Below, in pieces: positions 15,711 through 28,200 of a stretch of DNA of 64,000 nucleotides. Numbering within the stretch: the stretch's first letter is position 1; every line of letters starts with the position of its first letter. A model generated the notes under the pieces. It had not been told where the DNA came from. It saw only the letters and a list, made by a program, of their open reading frames with translations, and ran no database searches. This DNA comes from Actomonas aquatica. GTDB taxonomy: Bacteria; Verrucomicrobiota; Verrucomicrobiia; Opitutales; Opitutaceae. The stretch is taken from the NCBI RefSeq assembly GCF_019679435.2, contig NZ_CP139781.1, positions 3,286,001 to 3,350,000 of the forward strand, written 5' to 3'. The position numbers and the translations under genes were made by a program.

Positions 15711-16268
15711 TTACTCTACCGAGTCAAAATCCACGATTGATGACTGCTCAATCAAAGAACCAAACGAAATACCCAGTCCCTCAACCGCACCGCTCACAAT
15801 ATCCACAATGACAACATTGCCATCCGCCATTCCATTCAGTGCTAATAATACCTTTCGGCCATTCTTGCTGTTCATATTCCGAACAACTTCCCCAATCGCG
15901 AATGGTATAAATCCGCCTCCACCGTTCTCCTTTCGCCGCAGGAGATTCGGCTGATTGCGCAGCCAATACAAACTATCCTCACTTGTAAGACCGTTAATAG
16001 AGCCACGAAAACAAAGAAAATATTCAATTAATATCAATTGAGATTCGTTAATTTTATAAACATGAAATCCATCGACAGAACCCCCGTTCCACTCTCCATA
16101 GTATTCCTTAATCTCATCTGAAACCACCACTCCAGACTCGATACTGAACTCCTCAAAATCTCCATTCCTTTGAATGTGACCGTGTTTGAATGGGATTTCC
16201 ATTTCAGATTCTGAATGTAACGTCAAAACGATGCCTAAATTAATCAGGAAGAGAAGATTAGTTTTCAC
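15711..16268 (-). CDS. SUKH (SMI1/KNR4)-like protein, putative immunity protein for the Rhs toxin
   Basis: 185 residues from the longest start, overlapping the Rhs stop by 11 bp. An alternative ATG at 16202 (MEIPFKHGHIQ) would remove a hydrophobic leader (MKTNLLFLINLGIVLTLHSES) that resembles a signal peptide. The body has SUKH-like signatures: VSDEIKEYYGEWNGG, a GFHVYKI strand, FIPFAIGE, LLALNGMADGNVVIVD, and a late GISFGSLIEQ helix. SUKH proteins neutralise nuclease-type polymorphic toxins. The position immediately downstream of, and overlapping, a nuclease-like Rhs C-terminus supports this role. The AT-rich composition contrasts with the neighbours and matches the toxin-encoding end of the Rhs gene, so both probably arrived together. 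Confidence 0.7.
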   Translation of the reverse strand: MKTNLLFLINLGIVLTLHSESEMEIPFKHGHIQRNGDFEEFSIESGVVVSDEIKEYYGEWNGGSVDGFHVYKINESQLILIEYFLCFRGSINGLTSEDSLYWLRNQPNLLRRKENGGGGFIPFAIGEVVRNMNSKNGRKVLLALNGMADGNVVIVDIVSGAVEGLGISFGSLIEQSSIVDFDSVE

Positions 16269-19200
16269 CGGAGTAAGGAATTAATCTAACAGGATACTGA
16301 GGGAAGTGCTTTTTCAAGCCTTGATATCCAGCTTGATTGTCCACGGCTATCTGAAAACCCAGATTGCAGGAGGAGGATACCCGAGAAGCTCGGGAAAATT
16401 GCGCCTCTAGTGAAGTCAGCACCCGAGGATTAACGCCATCATTGTTTAGAAAACCATGTCTCGTCTTCGCCTCGTAGGCGAGATTCGGACCGACAAATGG
16501 CGTAGCGGCGTCGAAATTATACGCCTCATTATCCTGCGCGATGACTAATAGTTCAGCGGAAACCCCGCCCTGAAGACTTGCAGCATATTGATCATGATAC
16601 CTATCTCCGCCACGAGAAGGAACCCTTGACATTTCACAACCAGCTTGACCACCTTCATCAACAGGCGGCAACCATGGAATGGGACCGGGTCTTGGCTTAG
16701 GTTCCGGGCTAGGCTTAGGTTCGACTTCGCCCACGATTTCATAGAATTGAGTCCTCCGGCCGCTCCCGACCGAATCGATGTAGGAGAAATTTTCGTATGC
16801 GTCATACAGTGCATATACGGAAACAACCGCGAGTGCCGCCCGCAGAAACAGGCTGATGGTCTGTGCCGCCTGAAGTTCCACAGCAATCGAGCTTCTCCCC
16901 GAGTAATCCACATAACCTACCGGATCATGGTGCGTATAGCTATACTTGTGTAATGTATACGGATCCCAACTGAAACCTTCAAAAATATCGGAATTCCAAA
17001 ACCTTCCGTTCTCCGGGTTCATGAACCGTGCCCTAAGATAGTAGAGCCCGGCATCTGGATCCCACTGCTCTCCACGATAGAGATAGCTATTCTCAGTTAG
17101 CCCGACAGATGTAACAATAATACCAAAGGCATCGTATACATAGGTAACTGTAATTGAGCCGGATTCGTCGGTCAGTTCACGAACCGTGCCTCCTCCGTCG
17201 TAGACGTAGTAGTTTAGGTCGAACGTTGAAGCAGCGGGCGGCAGTGTTGCTTGGCTGATGAGGTCGTTGCCGTAGGTGTAGACCTTGGTGGTTGTTTCGA
17301 AACCGGGGTCACCGCCCCCGGCTACAGCAGAGGTGCGCTCTTCAAAGACTTGGGCGTAGCCGGTGAGGTTGTTGGTATCGACCAAGTAACTGGTGGTGCG
17401 CCCGACCGTGCCGACGCTGTTGACGATGAGCTTTTGGCGGCGGAGGCCGTCGGCGTCGTAGGCTACAATCACCGATGAACCGTCGCTGCGTGCGCGGACG
17501 ATCAGGCGGTCTTCGAAGTCATACACGTCGGGATCCGACGTGGTAGCGAGTAGTGGGTAGCGAGTAGCGAGTTGATCGGAATTCAGCGTGTTGCCGTTGG
17601 CGTCGTAGGTGTCGCTGTCGAGCCAGTCGCGGACGTTGTAAGTGCTGGACTGGTCGGTGACGGCGGGGATCGACGAGAGGCGGGTGAGGCGATTGCCGAC
17701 TTTATCGAGGTCGTAGGTCACGGTGCCGAGTTCCGCCGCGGTGGCCGATCCGGTGACGGTTTCACCGCGGAGGCGGTAGAGGTCGTCGTAGGCGTAGGTC
17801 GTGACTTTGAACGGACCAGACGGAGCTGGTCCCTCTGTGACCGATTGGCGGTGGCCACTGGCGCGCAGGGCGTAGGTGTAGTGGTGCAGGGAGCTTGCCG
17901 ATCCGGGGTCACCGACCCCGGCTACAGCGGCTACCGTTACGTTCAGCGTGCGGAGGCGGTTGAGGGTGTCGTAGGTATAGGTGTGGGTGACCCCGTTGGG
18001 AGTGGCGACGGTTTCCAAGCTGCCATTGTCGTTATAGGTGTAGGCGGTGGCTTTGGCCGGCACACCCGTCGAGGCATCGTCGACATAAGCGAGGCGGTTG
18101 GCGTCGTCGTAGCGGTAGCCGATGTTTACGCCGTCGGCGTTGGACGAGACGACGTCCTGTAGGAGTCCGTTGGCGTAGTAGCCGTAGTCGAGTCGGCCGG
18201 CGGCGGTATCCTTGTAATCGAGGCGGCCACGTTCGTCGCGCGGGGTCGACTCGGCGTAGAGTTGGACATCGGACGCATTGTAGGTGCGCGCGGCGGTGCG
18301 GGCTCCGTTGTCGTCGTAGTCGTATTCGATGCGGGCGATGGCGTGGCTGTGGATGAGCGATGGATGGGTGACATCGGCCGTCTTCGTCTTGAGACGGTTG
18401 AGCGTATCGTAACCAAAAGTCGTGGTATGTCCGGCGAAGTCAGTGCGGTGCCAGAGGTTGCCCCATTCGTCGTAGTCGAGCACTTCGCTCACCTCGGCCA
18501 CGCCATTGGCGGGATCGGACGGGAGCGTGCGGGTGAGCCGACGACCGAGCGCATCGGTGGCGTAGGTCGTCACCCGACCGAGCGCGTCGGTCTGTGTGGT
18601 TTGGTTACCAGCTTCGTCGTAGGCGTATCTCGTTGAAACGAGATCCGCAGTTGAAGGAGGCAAGCTGAAGTCGAAGTCCGACTCGACGAGTGACTGGTCG
18701 AGGTATTGGCGGACCTCAACGAGGCGGCCGAGGCCGTCGTAACGGTAACGCGTCAGCTTGCCTTCCTGATCGCTGACCGCGACACGACGACCGAGGGCGT
18801 CGTAGAAGGTCTCGGTCTGCGTGACCGGATGCTCGTCGGTGGCCGGGTGGATAACCAGGTAAGGACGGCCTTGTTCGTCGTAGCGGGTCTCCGTGGTGTT
18901 GCCTCGCGGATCGGTGATGTGGGTCACGTTGCCGGCGTTGTCGTATTGGTAGCCCGTGGTGAGATTGCCGGTGGCCAGGTGCTGAATGCTCTGCTTACGG
19001 CGCTGGAAGCATGAGCAGCCGTCTTCGTAAACGAACTCGGTGCGGTTGCCCAACTCGTCGTAGGTATCGGTGACGCGGCCCACCAAGTCATAGACGGTTT
19101 CCGTGCGCGGGTTGTCAGCGAGGCGAGGATCATCGGCGCTGGTCGGCGCGGCATCGTCGATGCCATCGTTGTCGTCGGGGAAGAGGGTGAAACGCTGCCG

Positions 19201-22200
19201 GCCTACGGCGTCGTAAACCATGAACGTGCGGTAACCGCGGCGATCCTGGGTCCAGATGCGGCGACCTTCAGCGTCGAAGCCGGCACGCTCGCTGGTGCCA
19301 TCCGGATAGGTAGTGGCGACTACGTTGCCGCGATCGTCATAGTCCATCGAGGTGATGCGAGCGGCGGAGTCGTCACCCGCTTCGTAAGCGGCCACGCTGG
19401 TCGATTGCACGCTGGCGGCTTCAGCACCGAAGGACGTGTAACGCATTTCCATGACGCGGCCATCGGGCAGGATGGTGGCCACAAGGCGGTTCTCCGCATC
19501 GAAGCGGTAAGCCGTCACGATGTCTTCGCTGGATCCGTCGAGCAGCGTGCGCGTAACGATCTGAGCGAGCTGGTTCTGCTGGGCGTCGAGGATCGAGCGC
19601 GTGCTGCGCAGCACCGTGCCCTCGGCGTCGGTCACGGTGGTGGTGACGAGTTGGGTGGCGGTCGGGTAACTGGCGTCGGAGTAGCCATAATCGTAATCCG
19701 TGTCCGTCACTGTAAGCAGCGCATCGGTGATGGTATCGAGCGTGCCGTCGGCGTTGTAGGTGTAGGTGGTGGTGGCGGCTTCGGCGGTCCCGTAGCCTAC
19801 GGTATGCGTAAGCAGGTCGTTGGTGACGGGATCGTAGGTGAAGGACTGCACGCGACCGTCGGGGTCGGTCATGAAGAGCGGTGCACTGCGGCTGTTGTAG
19901 GACGTGCGCGTCGTGTAACCAATCGTCGGCGTAGCCGCATCCTCGGTGGCGTCGGCACCGATGGTTTCGACGGTGACGTTGCCGCGGGCATCATAGGCCA
20001 TCGAAGTCACGTTGCCGTAGTGATCGATGCGCAGTCGCTCGCGGTCGCTGTCGGGGTAGTAGGAAAACTCAGTGACAGCACCCATGGCATCGAGCTGGGT
20101 CGTGATGTTACCGCGTTCGTCGTAGTAGTAAGTGGTCGGATTGCCGAGGCGGTCGGTGATGGTCTCGAAGCGACCGGTGGCGTCGATGCCGCGGTCGAAG
20201 ATCGTCTCCTTGCCATCAGCATCGATCTGCTTCTTCAGGCGACCGTTTCCATCGTATTCGGAGCGCAGGGCCGGGAGGCCGCGCGGATCGAGAATGCGTG
20301 TGAGGTAGGTCGGGAAGTTGGGGTTCTCGTAGAAGAACTGCGTGGTATCGAGCTCACGATCGGTGACTGACTCGAGGCGGCCCTCCGTGTCGTAGAGGTA
20401 ATCGATCTGCCGCCCTACGAGATCTTCGATGTAGTCCACGCGACCCGTGGCATCGCGCACGATGGACACGGTGCGTTCGATTGGATCGGTATCGGTCACC
20501 TGCGCGGAGGTGATCGTGTCGATGCGTTGATTGGCGTCGCGACCGAGGGTGAGCTCATTGCCGGTGAGGTCATGCATCTCGAGTAGACCGAGCTGTTCGT
20601 CGAGGATCATCACCGTGCCGTCGCTGGTGGTGAGGCGGAACCGGGTCGGGTTGAACGGAATGTAGTCGAAGTCGCCGTATTCGCCGAGGTAGAGATCCTG
20701 ATCGCCCGTGCCATCGATCCAGAACTGTTCGGCTAGCACACCAGTGGCGTCGATCGGCTCAAGGGTCGCTGTCGTGTCGCCGAGCGGGTAGAACTTGTAG
20801 AGCCCCTCGCGGACGATGGAGGCGAAGGACCGGTAATCGGGATCGCCGGGGCGATTCTTCACCAAGGCGCCGGCGCGGAAGCGATGGGTCTCACCGTCCG
20901 GCATGGCGATCGTTACGATACGTTCGTCGATCGGCAACACGTCGTAGAACTGTATACCGTCGCCCGACTGCGGCGTCTGCCACCAGGCCGTGCCGAGGTT
21001 GCGGTTCTTCTGCACGCGCACGTTACCCACCGCGATCCACCAACCGGGCCCGAAGTCCCCTACTCGCTGGTCACGACTGTCATAGGTGCGGGTGATCGAA
21101 ATCGGAATACCGGGGGTCGGCACCGACAGGTCTTCGAACGCGATCGAGAAGGCACCGATCTTCATGTTGCCGTCCACCACGACGGCGAGTGGACCGTAGG
21201 TCGTAGTGCCGCCAGCGGAGGCGACAACCAGGCGCAACTCGTAAATGCCATTGAGCAAGAGAGTCGGATCGAAGATTCCGATCACATCCGGAACAGCTGC
21301 CGACTCGCCAGTCGCTGCCGTGCCAACCGGATCGATGCCGGAGGCGACACTGATCCACGGTTCAGCAGAGCCCGACGTGTCATCGCCCGACGGCCGGAGG
21401 CGGTATTCAAGATTCCATGACTGCAAGGATCCTGACGAGATCACGCCGGAGACTTCGGTTGGCGCGGAGATACGGCTATCCTCGGCCGGACTGGCGATGA
21501 AGGCACCCGCGCCAACGACATCCGGATCGTCGGAGACGGTGATTGAGATTTCGGGAGAAGTGGTTGCGAATCCCGCGTTGTCCGTGGCAACGGCGGTGAA
21601 GGTGTAGGAGCCGGCCGAGAGTCCGTTGGTGAGCGGCCAGAAAAAGACGTCGGGCTCGTCCGCGGAGGGCAGGGTTTGTTCGCCGAGTTTCTCCGCGCCG
21701 TTGAAGAATTCGACCTTCGCGATAGCCACGTCATCCGTCGCGACCGCAGCGATCTCGAAGTAGGTGTCGGCCAACAAAATGTTACCGTCGGCCGGTTCAA
21801 AGATCGTGATCGAGGGAGGCGTGCCATCTGGCGACTCGGCAACCTCAACGGTCACTTCGTCGAAGGCCGACAACTCCCCGTCGTCGACCGTGAGCCGCAG
21901 CACATAGGTGCCTGCTGTATCGAAGGTGAACGAAGGCTCCGCGATCGCGGGGTCACTCACCGCAACCAAGCCCGGCCCACTCTGCTTAGTCCAGAGATAG
22001 GTCAACGCCGCCGGCGGATCCGGCAGACCGTCGTCCGCGACGAGGATCGCCGCGGAGACCGGAACCCCGACAAACGCCGACCGCGGCTCCGAGGCGACGA
22101 CAAAGGGAGCAACGTTATGTAGCACCGGCGGTTTTCCCTGGGCGCCTGAGGCATGGATCGCCGCGATCTCCGCCGCACTGAGCGGCCGACCATAGAGCGC

Positions 22201-25200
22201 TATCTCGTCGAGCACGCCTTGGAAGTAGCGGTTCTCCCGACGCAAGGACCCGATCTGCAGGTCGTAGGTCGTCTGCATCCGCAGGTTCGCCGCCTGCGCC
22301 TGGTCGAGGATCATCACGCCGTTGCGATACAGCCGGACTCGGCCCGTCACTCGATCGTAGGTCACCGCCACGTGCGTCCACGTGTTCGCCGTAAAGACGT
22401 TGTCTGCCTGCACTCCTAGACTGCTGCCGCTGGTCGGGCGCAACTCTGCGTAGAGGCCTCGGCCGTTGTTCCATTGCCGTAGGCTCAGACCTTCGGATCC
22501 TTCGTTCGCCCATAGCACCAACGGCACGTCCTGTGTTCGGCTCGGGTTTACCCATAACTCGATCGTGAAGCCTGCTTCACTCACTCCAAGGTCCAGATCG
22601 GCGTGTTTCGTGATGCGTCCATGGTCGTTCACGCCGTCAAAGGTAAAGCCTTGCGACACTTGACCCGTCCCGTAGCCCGCTCCTTGCAGCAGCTCCACAT
22701 CGTGGCCTCCGTTGATTTGCTCGTGCGGATCGCCATTACCCGGCCACCACGCCGCCATATCTGTCGGCACGGCTGCGTCGAACACGACGTCCGCTCGCAC
22801 CAACACCACGTCAGGCGTCGCTTGCAGGAGTCCATCATCCGCATCCAGTTGCAGCAGGTAAGTGCCTGCTTCGCTGAACGACACGCTGGTGGACGCGCTG
22901 CTCGCATCGCCAAAGATGACGGTCGCTCCCGCTGGACCTTCTACCAAGGCCCATCCCACGGTGAGCGCGCTGCCCGCCGGCTCGCCATCATCACTCACGG
23001 TGCCGGTGAGCGTGGTGCTCAGAGTCGTGATCGATTGATCCGCTCCGGCATAAACCACCGGAGCCAGATTGCCATCGAGCGGCGGTTTTCCCTGCGCGCC
23101 CGAGGCATGGATCGCCGCGATCTCCGCCGCACTGAGCGGCCGACCATAGAGCGCTATCTCGTCGAGCACGCCTTGGAAGTAGCGGTTCTCCCGACGCAAG
23201 GACCCGATCTGCAGGTCGTAGGTCGTCTGCATCCGCAGGTTCGCCGCCTGCGCCTGGTCGAGGATCATCACGCCATTGCGATACAGCCGGACTCGGCCCG
23301 TCACTCGATCGTAGGTCACCGCCACGTGCGTCCACGTGTTCGCCGTAAAGACGTTGTCTGCCTGCACTCCTAGACTGCTGCCGCTGGTCGGGCGCAACTC
23401 TGCGTAGAGGCCTCGGCCGTTGTTCCATTGCCGTAGGCTCAGACCTTCGGATCCTTCGTTCGCCCATAGCACCAACGGCACGTCCTGTGTTCGGCTCGGG
23501 TTTACCCATAACTCGATCGTGAAGCCTGCTTCACTCACTCCAAGGTCCAGATCGGCGTGTTTCGTGATGCGTCCATGGTCGTTCACGCCGTCAAAGGTAA
23601 AGCCTTGCGACACTTGACCCGTCCCGTAGCCCGCTCCTTGCAGCAGCTCCACATCGTGGCCTCCGTTGATTTGCTCGTGCGGATCGCCATTACCCGGCCA
23701 CCACGCCGCCATATCTGTCGGCACGGCTGCGTCGAACACGACGTCCGCTCGCACCAACACCACGTCAGGCGTCGCTTGCAGGAGTCCATCATCCGCATCC
23801 AGTTGCAGCAGGTAAGTGCCTGCTTCGCTGAACGACACGCTGGTGGACGCGCTGCTCGCATCGCCAAAGATGACGGTCGCTCCCGCTGGACCTTCTACCA
23901 AGGCCCATCCCACGGTGAGCGCGCTGCCCGCCGGCTCGCCATCATCACTCACGGTGCCGGTGAGCGTGGTGCTCAGAGTCGTGATCGATTGATCCGCTCC
24001 GGCATAAACCACCGGAGCCAGATTGCCATCGAGCGGCGGTTTTCCCTGGGCGCCTGAGGCATGGATCGCCGCGATCTCCGCCGCACTGAGCGGCCGACCA
24101 TAGAGCGCTATCTCGTCGAGCACACCTTGGAAGTAACGGTTCTCCCGCCGCAGCGACCCGATCTGCAGATCGTAGGTCGTCTGCATCCGCAGGTTCGCCG
24201 CCTGCGCCTGGTCGAGGATCATCACGCCATTGCGATACAGCCGGACTCGGCCCGTCACTCGATCGTAGGTCACCGCCACGTGCGTCCACGTGTTCGCCGT
24301 AAAGACGTTGTCTGCCTGCACTCCTAGACTGCTGCCGCTGGTCGGGCGCAACTCTGCGTAGAGGCCTCGGCCGTTGTTCCATTGCCGTAGGCTCAGACCT
24401 TCGGATCCTTCGTTCGCCCATAGCACCAACGGCACGTCCTGTGTTCGGCTCGGGTTTACCCATAACTCGATCGTGAAGCCTGCTTCACTCACTCCAAGGT
24501 CCAGATCGGCGTGTTTCGTGATGCGTCCATGGTCGTTCACGCCGTCAAAGGTAAAGCCTTGCGACACTTGACCCGTCCCGTAGCCCGCTCCTTGCAGCAG
24601 CTCCACATCGTGGCCTCCGTTGATTTGCTCGTGCGGATCGCCATTACCCGGCCACCACGCCGCCATATCTGTCGGCACGGCTGCGTCGAACACGACGTCC
24701 GCTCGCACCAACACCACGTCAGGCGTCGCTTGCAGGAGTCCATCATCCGCATCCAGTTGCAGCAGGTAAGTGCCTGCTTCGCTGAACGACACGCTGGTGG
24801 ACGCGCTGCTCGCATCGCCAAAGATGACGGTCGCTCCCGCTGGACCTTCTACCAAGGCCCATCCCACGGTGAGCGCGCTGCCCGCCGGCTCGCCATCATC
24901 ACTCACGGTGCCGGTGAGCGTGGTGCTCAGAGTCGTGATCGATTGATCCGCTCCGGCATAAACCACCGGAGCCAGATTGCCATCGAGCGGCGGTTTTCCC
25001 TGGGCGCCTGAGGCATGGATCGCCGCGATCTCCGCCGCACTGAGCGGCCGACCATAGAGCGCTATCTCGTCGAGCACACCTTGGAAGTAACGGTTCTCCC
25101 GCCGCAGCGACCCGATCTGCAGATCGTAGGTCGTCTGCATCCGCAGGTTCGCCGCCTGCGCCTGGTCGAGGATCATCACGCCATTGCGATACAGCCGGAC

Positions 25201-28200
25201 TCGGCCCGTCACTCGATCGTAGGTCACCGCCACGTGCGTCCACGTGTTCGCCGTAAAGACGTTGTCTGCCTGCACTCCTAGACTGCTGCCGCTGGTCGGG
25301 CGCAACTCTGCGTAGAGGCCTCGGCCGTTGTTCCATTGCCGTAGGCTCAGACCTTCGGATCCTTCGTTCGCCCATAGCACCAACGGCACGTCCTGTGTTC
25401 GGCTCGGGTTTACCCATAACTCGATCGTGAAGCCTGCTTCACTCACTCCAAGGTCCAGATCGGCGTGTTTCGTGATGCGTCCATGGTCGTTCACGCCGTC
25501 AAAGGTAAAGCCTTGCGACACTTGACCCGTCCCGTAGCCCGCTCCTTGCAGCAGCTCCACATCGTGGCCTCCGTTGATTTGCTCGTGCGGATCGCCATTA
25601 CCCGGCCACCACGCCGCCATATCTGTCGGCACGGCTGCGTCGAACACGACGTCCGCTCGCACCAACACCACGTCAGGCGTCGCTTGCAGGAGTCCATCAT
25701 CCGCATCCAGTTGCAGCAGGTAAGTGCCTGCTTCGCTGAACGACACGCTGGTGGACGCGCTGCTCGCATCGCCAAAGATGACGGTCGCTCCCGCTGGACC
25801 TTCTACCAAGGCCCATCCCACGGTGAGCGCGCTGCCCGCCGGCTCGCCATCATCACTCACGGTGCCGGTGAGCGTGGTGCTCAGAGTCGTGATCGATTGA
25901 TCCGCTCCGGCATAAACCACCGGAGCCAGATTGCCATCGAGCGGCGGTTTTCCCTGCGCGCCCGAGGCATGGATCGCCGCGATCTCCGCCGCACTGAGCG
26001 GCCGACCATAGAGCGCTATCTCGTCGAGCACGCCTTGGAAGTAGCGGTTCTCCCGACGCAAGGACCCGATCTGCAGGTCGTAGGTCGTCTGCATCCGCAG
26101 GTTCGCCGCCTGCGCCTGGTCGAGGATCATCACGCCGTTGCGATACAGCCGGACTCGGCCCGTCACTCGATCGTAGGTCACCGCCACGTGCGTCCACGTG
26201 TTCGCCGTAAAGACGTTGTCTGCCTGCACTCCTAGACTGCTGCCGCTGGTCGGGCGCAACTCTGCGTAGAGGCCTCGGCCGTTGTTCCATTGCCGTAGGC
26301 TCAGACCTTCGGATCCTTCGTTCGCCCATAGCACCAACGGCACGTCCTGTGTTCGGCTCGGGTTTACCCATAACTCGATCGTGAAGCCTGCTTCACTCAC
26401 TCCGAGGTCCAGATCGGCACTTGCCTTCACGGTGCGACTCAGTTCGCGGGTTCCAAAGTCGTAGCCCAGACCCACTTTACCCGGAACATAGATCGCATCT
26501 CGGGTGCCGCCTAAAATATGATTGGAGACGACATCCAAATTGGAGCCATTCAACGGCCACCATGCCACGGCGTCGTTCGGAATCAGTGCATCGTAGCGGA
26601 AACCGATGCGAAACTCTGCCAAATCACTTCGCTCCTCCTGCCCGTCGGTCGCGGAGAGTTTGAGAACGTGGAGGCCTGCTTGAGTGAAAGCTATCTCCGG
26701 TTGAATACTGTTGGTATCGCTGAACACCACCGCAGCGGCATTGCCCAAAATTCGCCATTCCACCGCCAGTGCATTCCCGCGAGGCAAACCGTCGTCCGTC
26801 ACAACGGCTTGCGGGCGAATGGAGTCGCTGAGGTCCGACACGACCTCGTCAGGACCGGCATAGACCAAAGGGGGCTCATTGATCTCAACAAGGATCTCCA
26901 CCTCATCAAAAACCTCAAACTCGCCGTCGCTGACGGTGAGGCGGAAGCGATAGGTCCCCGGGTCGAGCATCGATACGAGGCTCGTGGCGGCATCGGGGTC
27001 TTCGATGAACGCGAACCCGGGACCATCCTCCAAAGTCCATTGGTAGCTGAGCTGTCCTGGAGCAGGTAATCCATCATCAATCACGCTTCCTTGCAAAGTG
27101 TAGGACGCCGAAACCGCCGAACGCGAATAAAGCGCCATCAAGTCACGCTCTTGGTAACGATTTACCACCGAAGTGAGCGGATCGTCCGGGTCGATCACGA
27201 TAACCGGGTTCCCGTTTTGGTAAAACAGCGTCTCGATCCCCTCAAAAATGGGGTGATCCGAATTCACCGCCAACGTGCCACTGACCCCGTTATAAGGAAA
27301 ACTGTAGGCCAGACCGAAATATTCCAGAAAGTCGTTATACCAACTCGCCTCCACGTGGGCGTCACAACCGCACCATTTGGTTCCGGCACTGATATAGACA
27401 CTCCCCCCTCCTTCGACGTATTGGATGAGGATCGCATTGTCGACGTCGTTGGCCGCAAGGAAGACGGCATCGAACTCAAGGAGTGTCTCCAGCGTGAAAG
27501 GTATTTCCGAACTCACTACCCATTCGTGACCGTCCGCTTCGAGTGCAGCCTTGAGAGAGTCTCCAGTGTAGGCGAAATCTACCGAACCGGGAACGGTATC
27601 GGTGTAAGCGAGGAACCGCCCCGGCCGCCCTCCGGTAAACCAATGCGCCATGTTCTGTGCAAACAGACCGGCGTAGGGACTGGCCGCAAATCCTTCCTCG
27701 GTCAAAGTCCACTCGTCGTGATTGAGGATGATATTTCCGTAGGGACTGATTTCAGTGCTCGTCCCAACTGCTGCGGTCGCGTCCAATCCGGCATCCACTG
27801 TTGGCGGTTGATTGGGGGCCGCTACCATTATCGTCACAACACCAGGGTCTGAGTCCAAAACTCCATCGTTGGCGAGGAATGCAAAACTGTCGCTCCCGGA
27901 AAACCCGGGCTCTGGGGAATAAGTGAGTGCAGGAGCAGTTCCTGACAAGACTCCGTGCTCTGGCTGAGCGACGACCAGAAAAGTGAGGGGATCACTCTCA
28001 AGATCCGATGCAGTCAAGGTCAGCGAAACCGGGGTATTTTGAAAGGTTGTCACCCCTTGAGAGATCGCCGCAGGGGCGTCATTGACCGGTGCGACTTCGA
28101 TCGTGATCGATGCAGGCGCGGAGATCAGGGACCCATCACTCACCTGGAAAGTGAAGCTGTCGCTTCCGTTGGCATTCGGACTCGGGATGTAGGTCAGGTC

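Noticed and set aside
22603-26235. Repeated plus-strand open frames of 166-256 codons opposite the LamG repeats
   Set aside because: They recur with the 954-bp period because they are antisense shadows of the repeat; the minus frame has clear LamG motifs and continuous coding.
22127-26415. Regular tandem repeats considered as a CRISPR array
   Set aside because: The unit is 954 bp with no short repeat/spacer alternation, lies entirely within one reading frame, and no cas genes are present.
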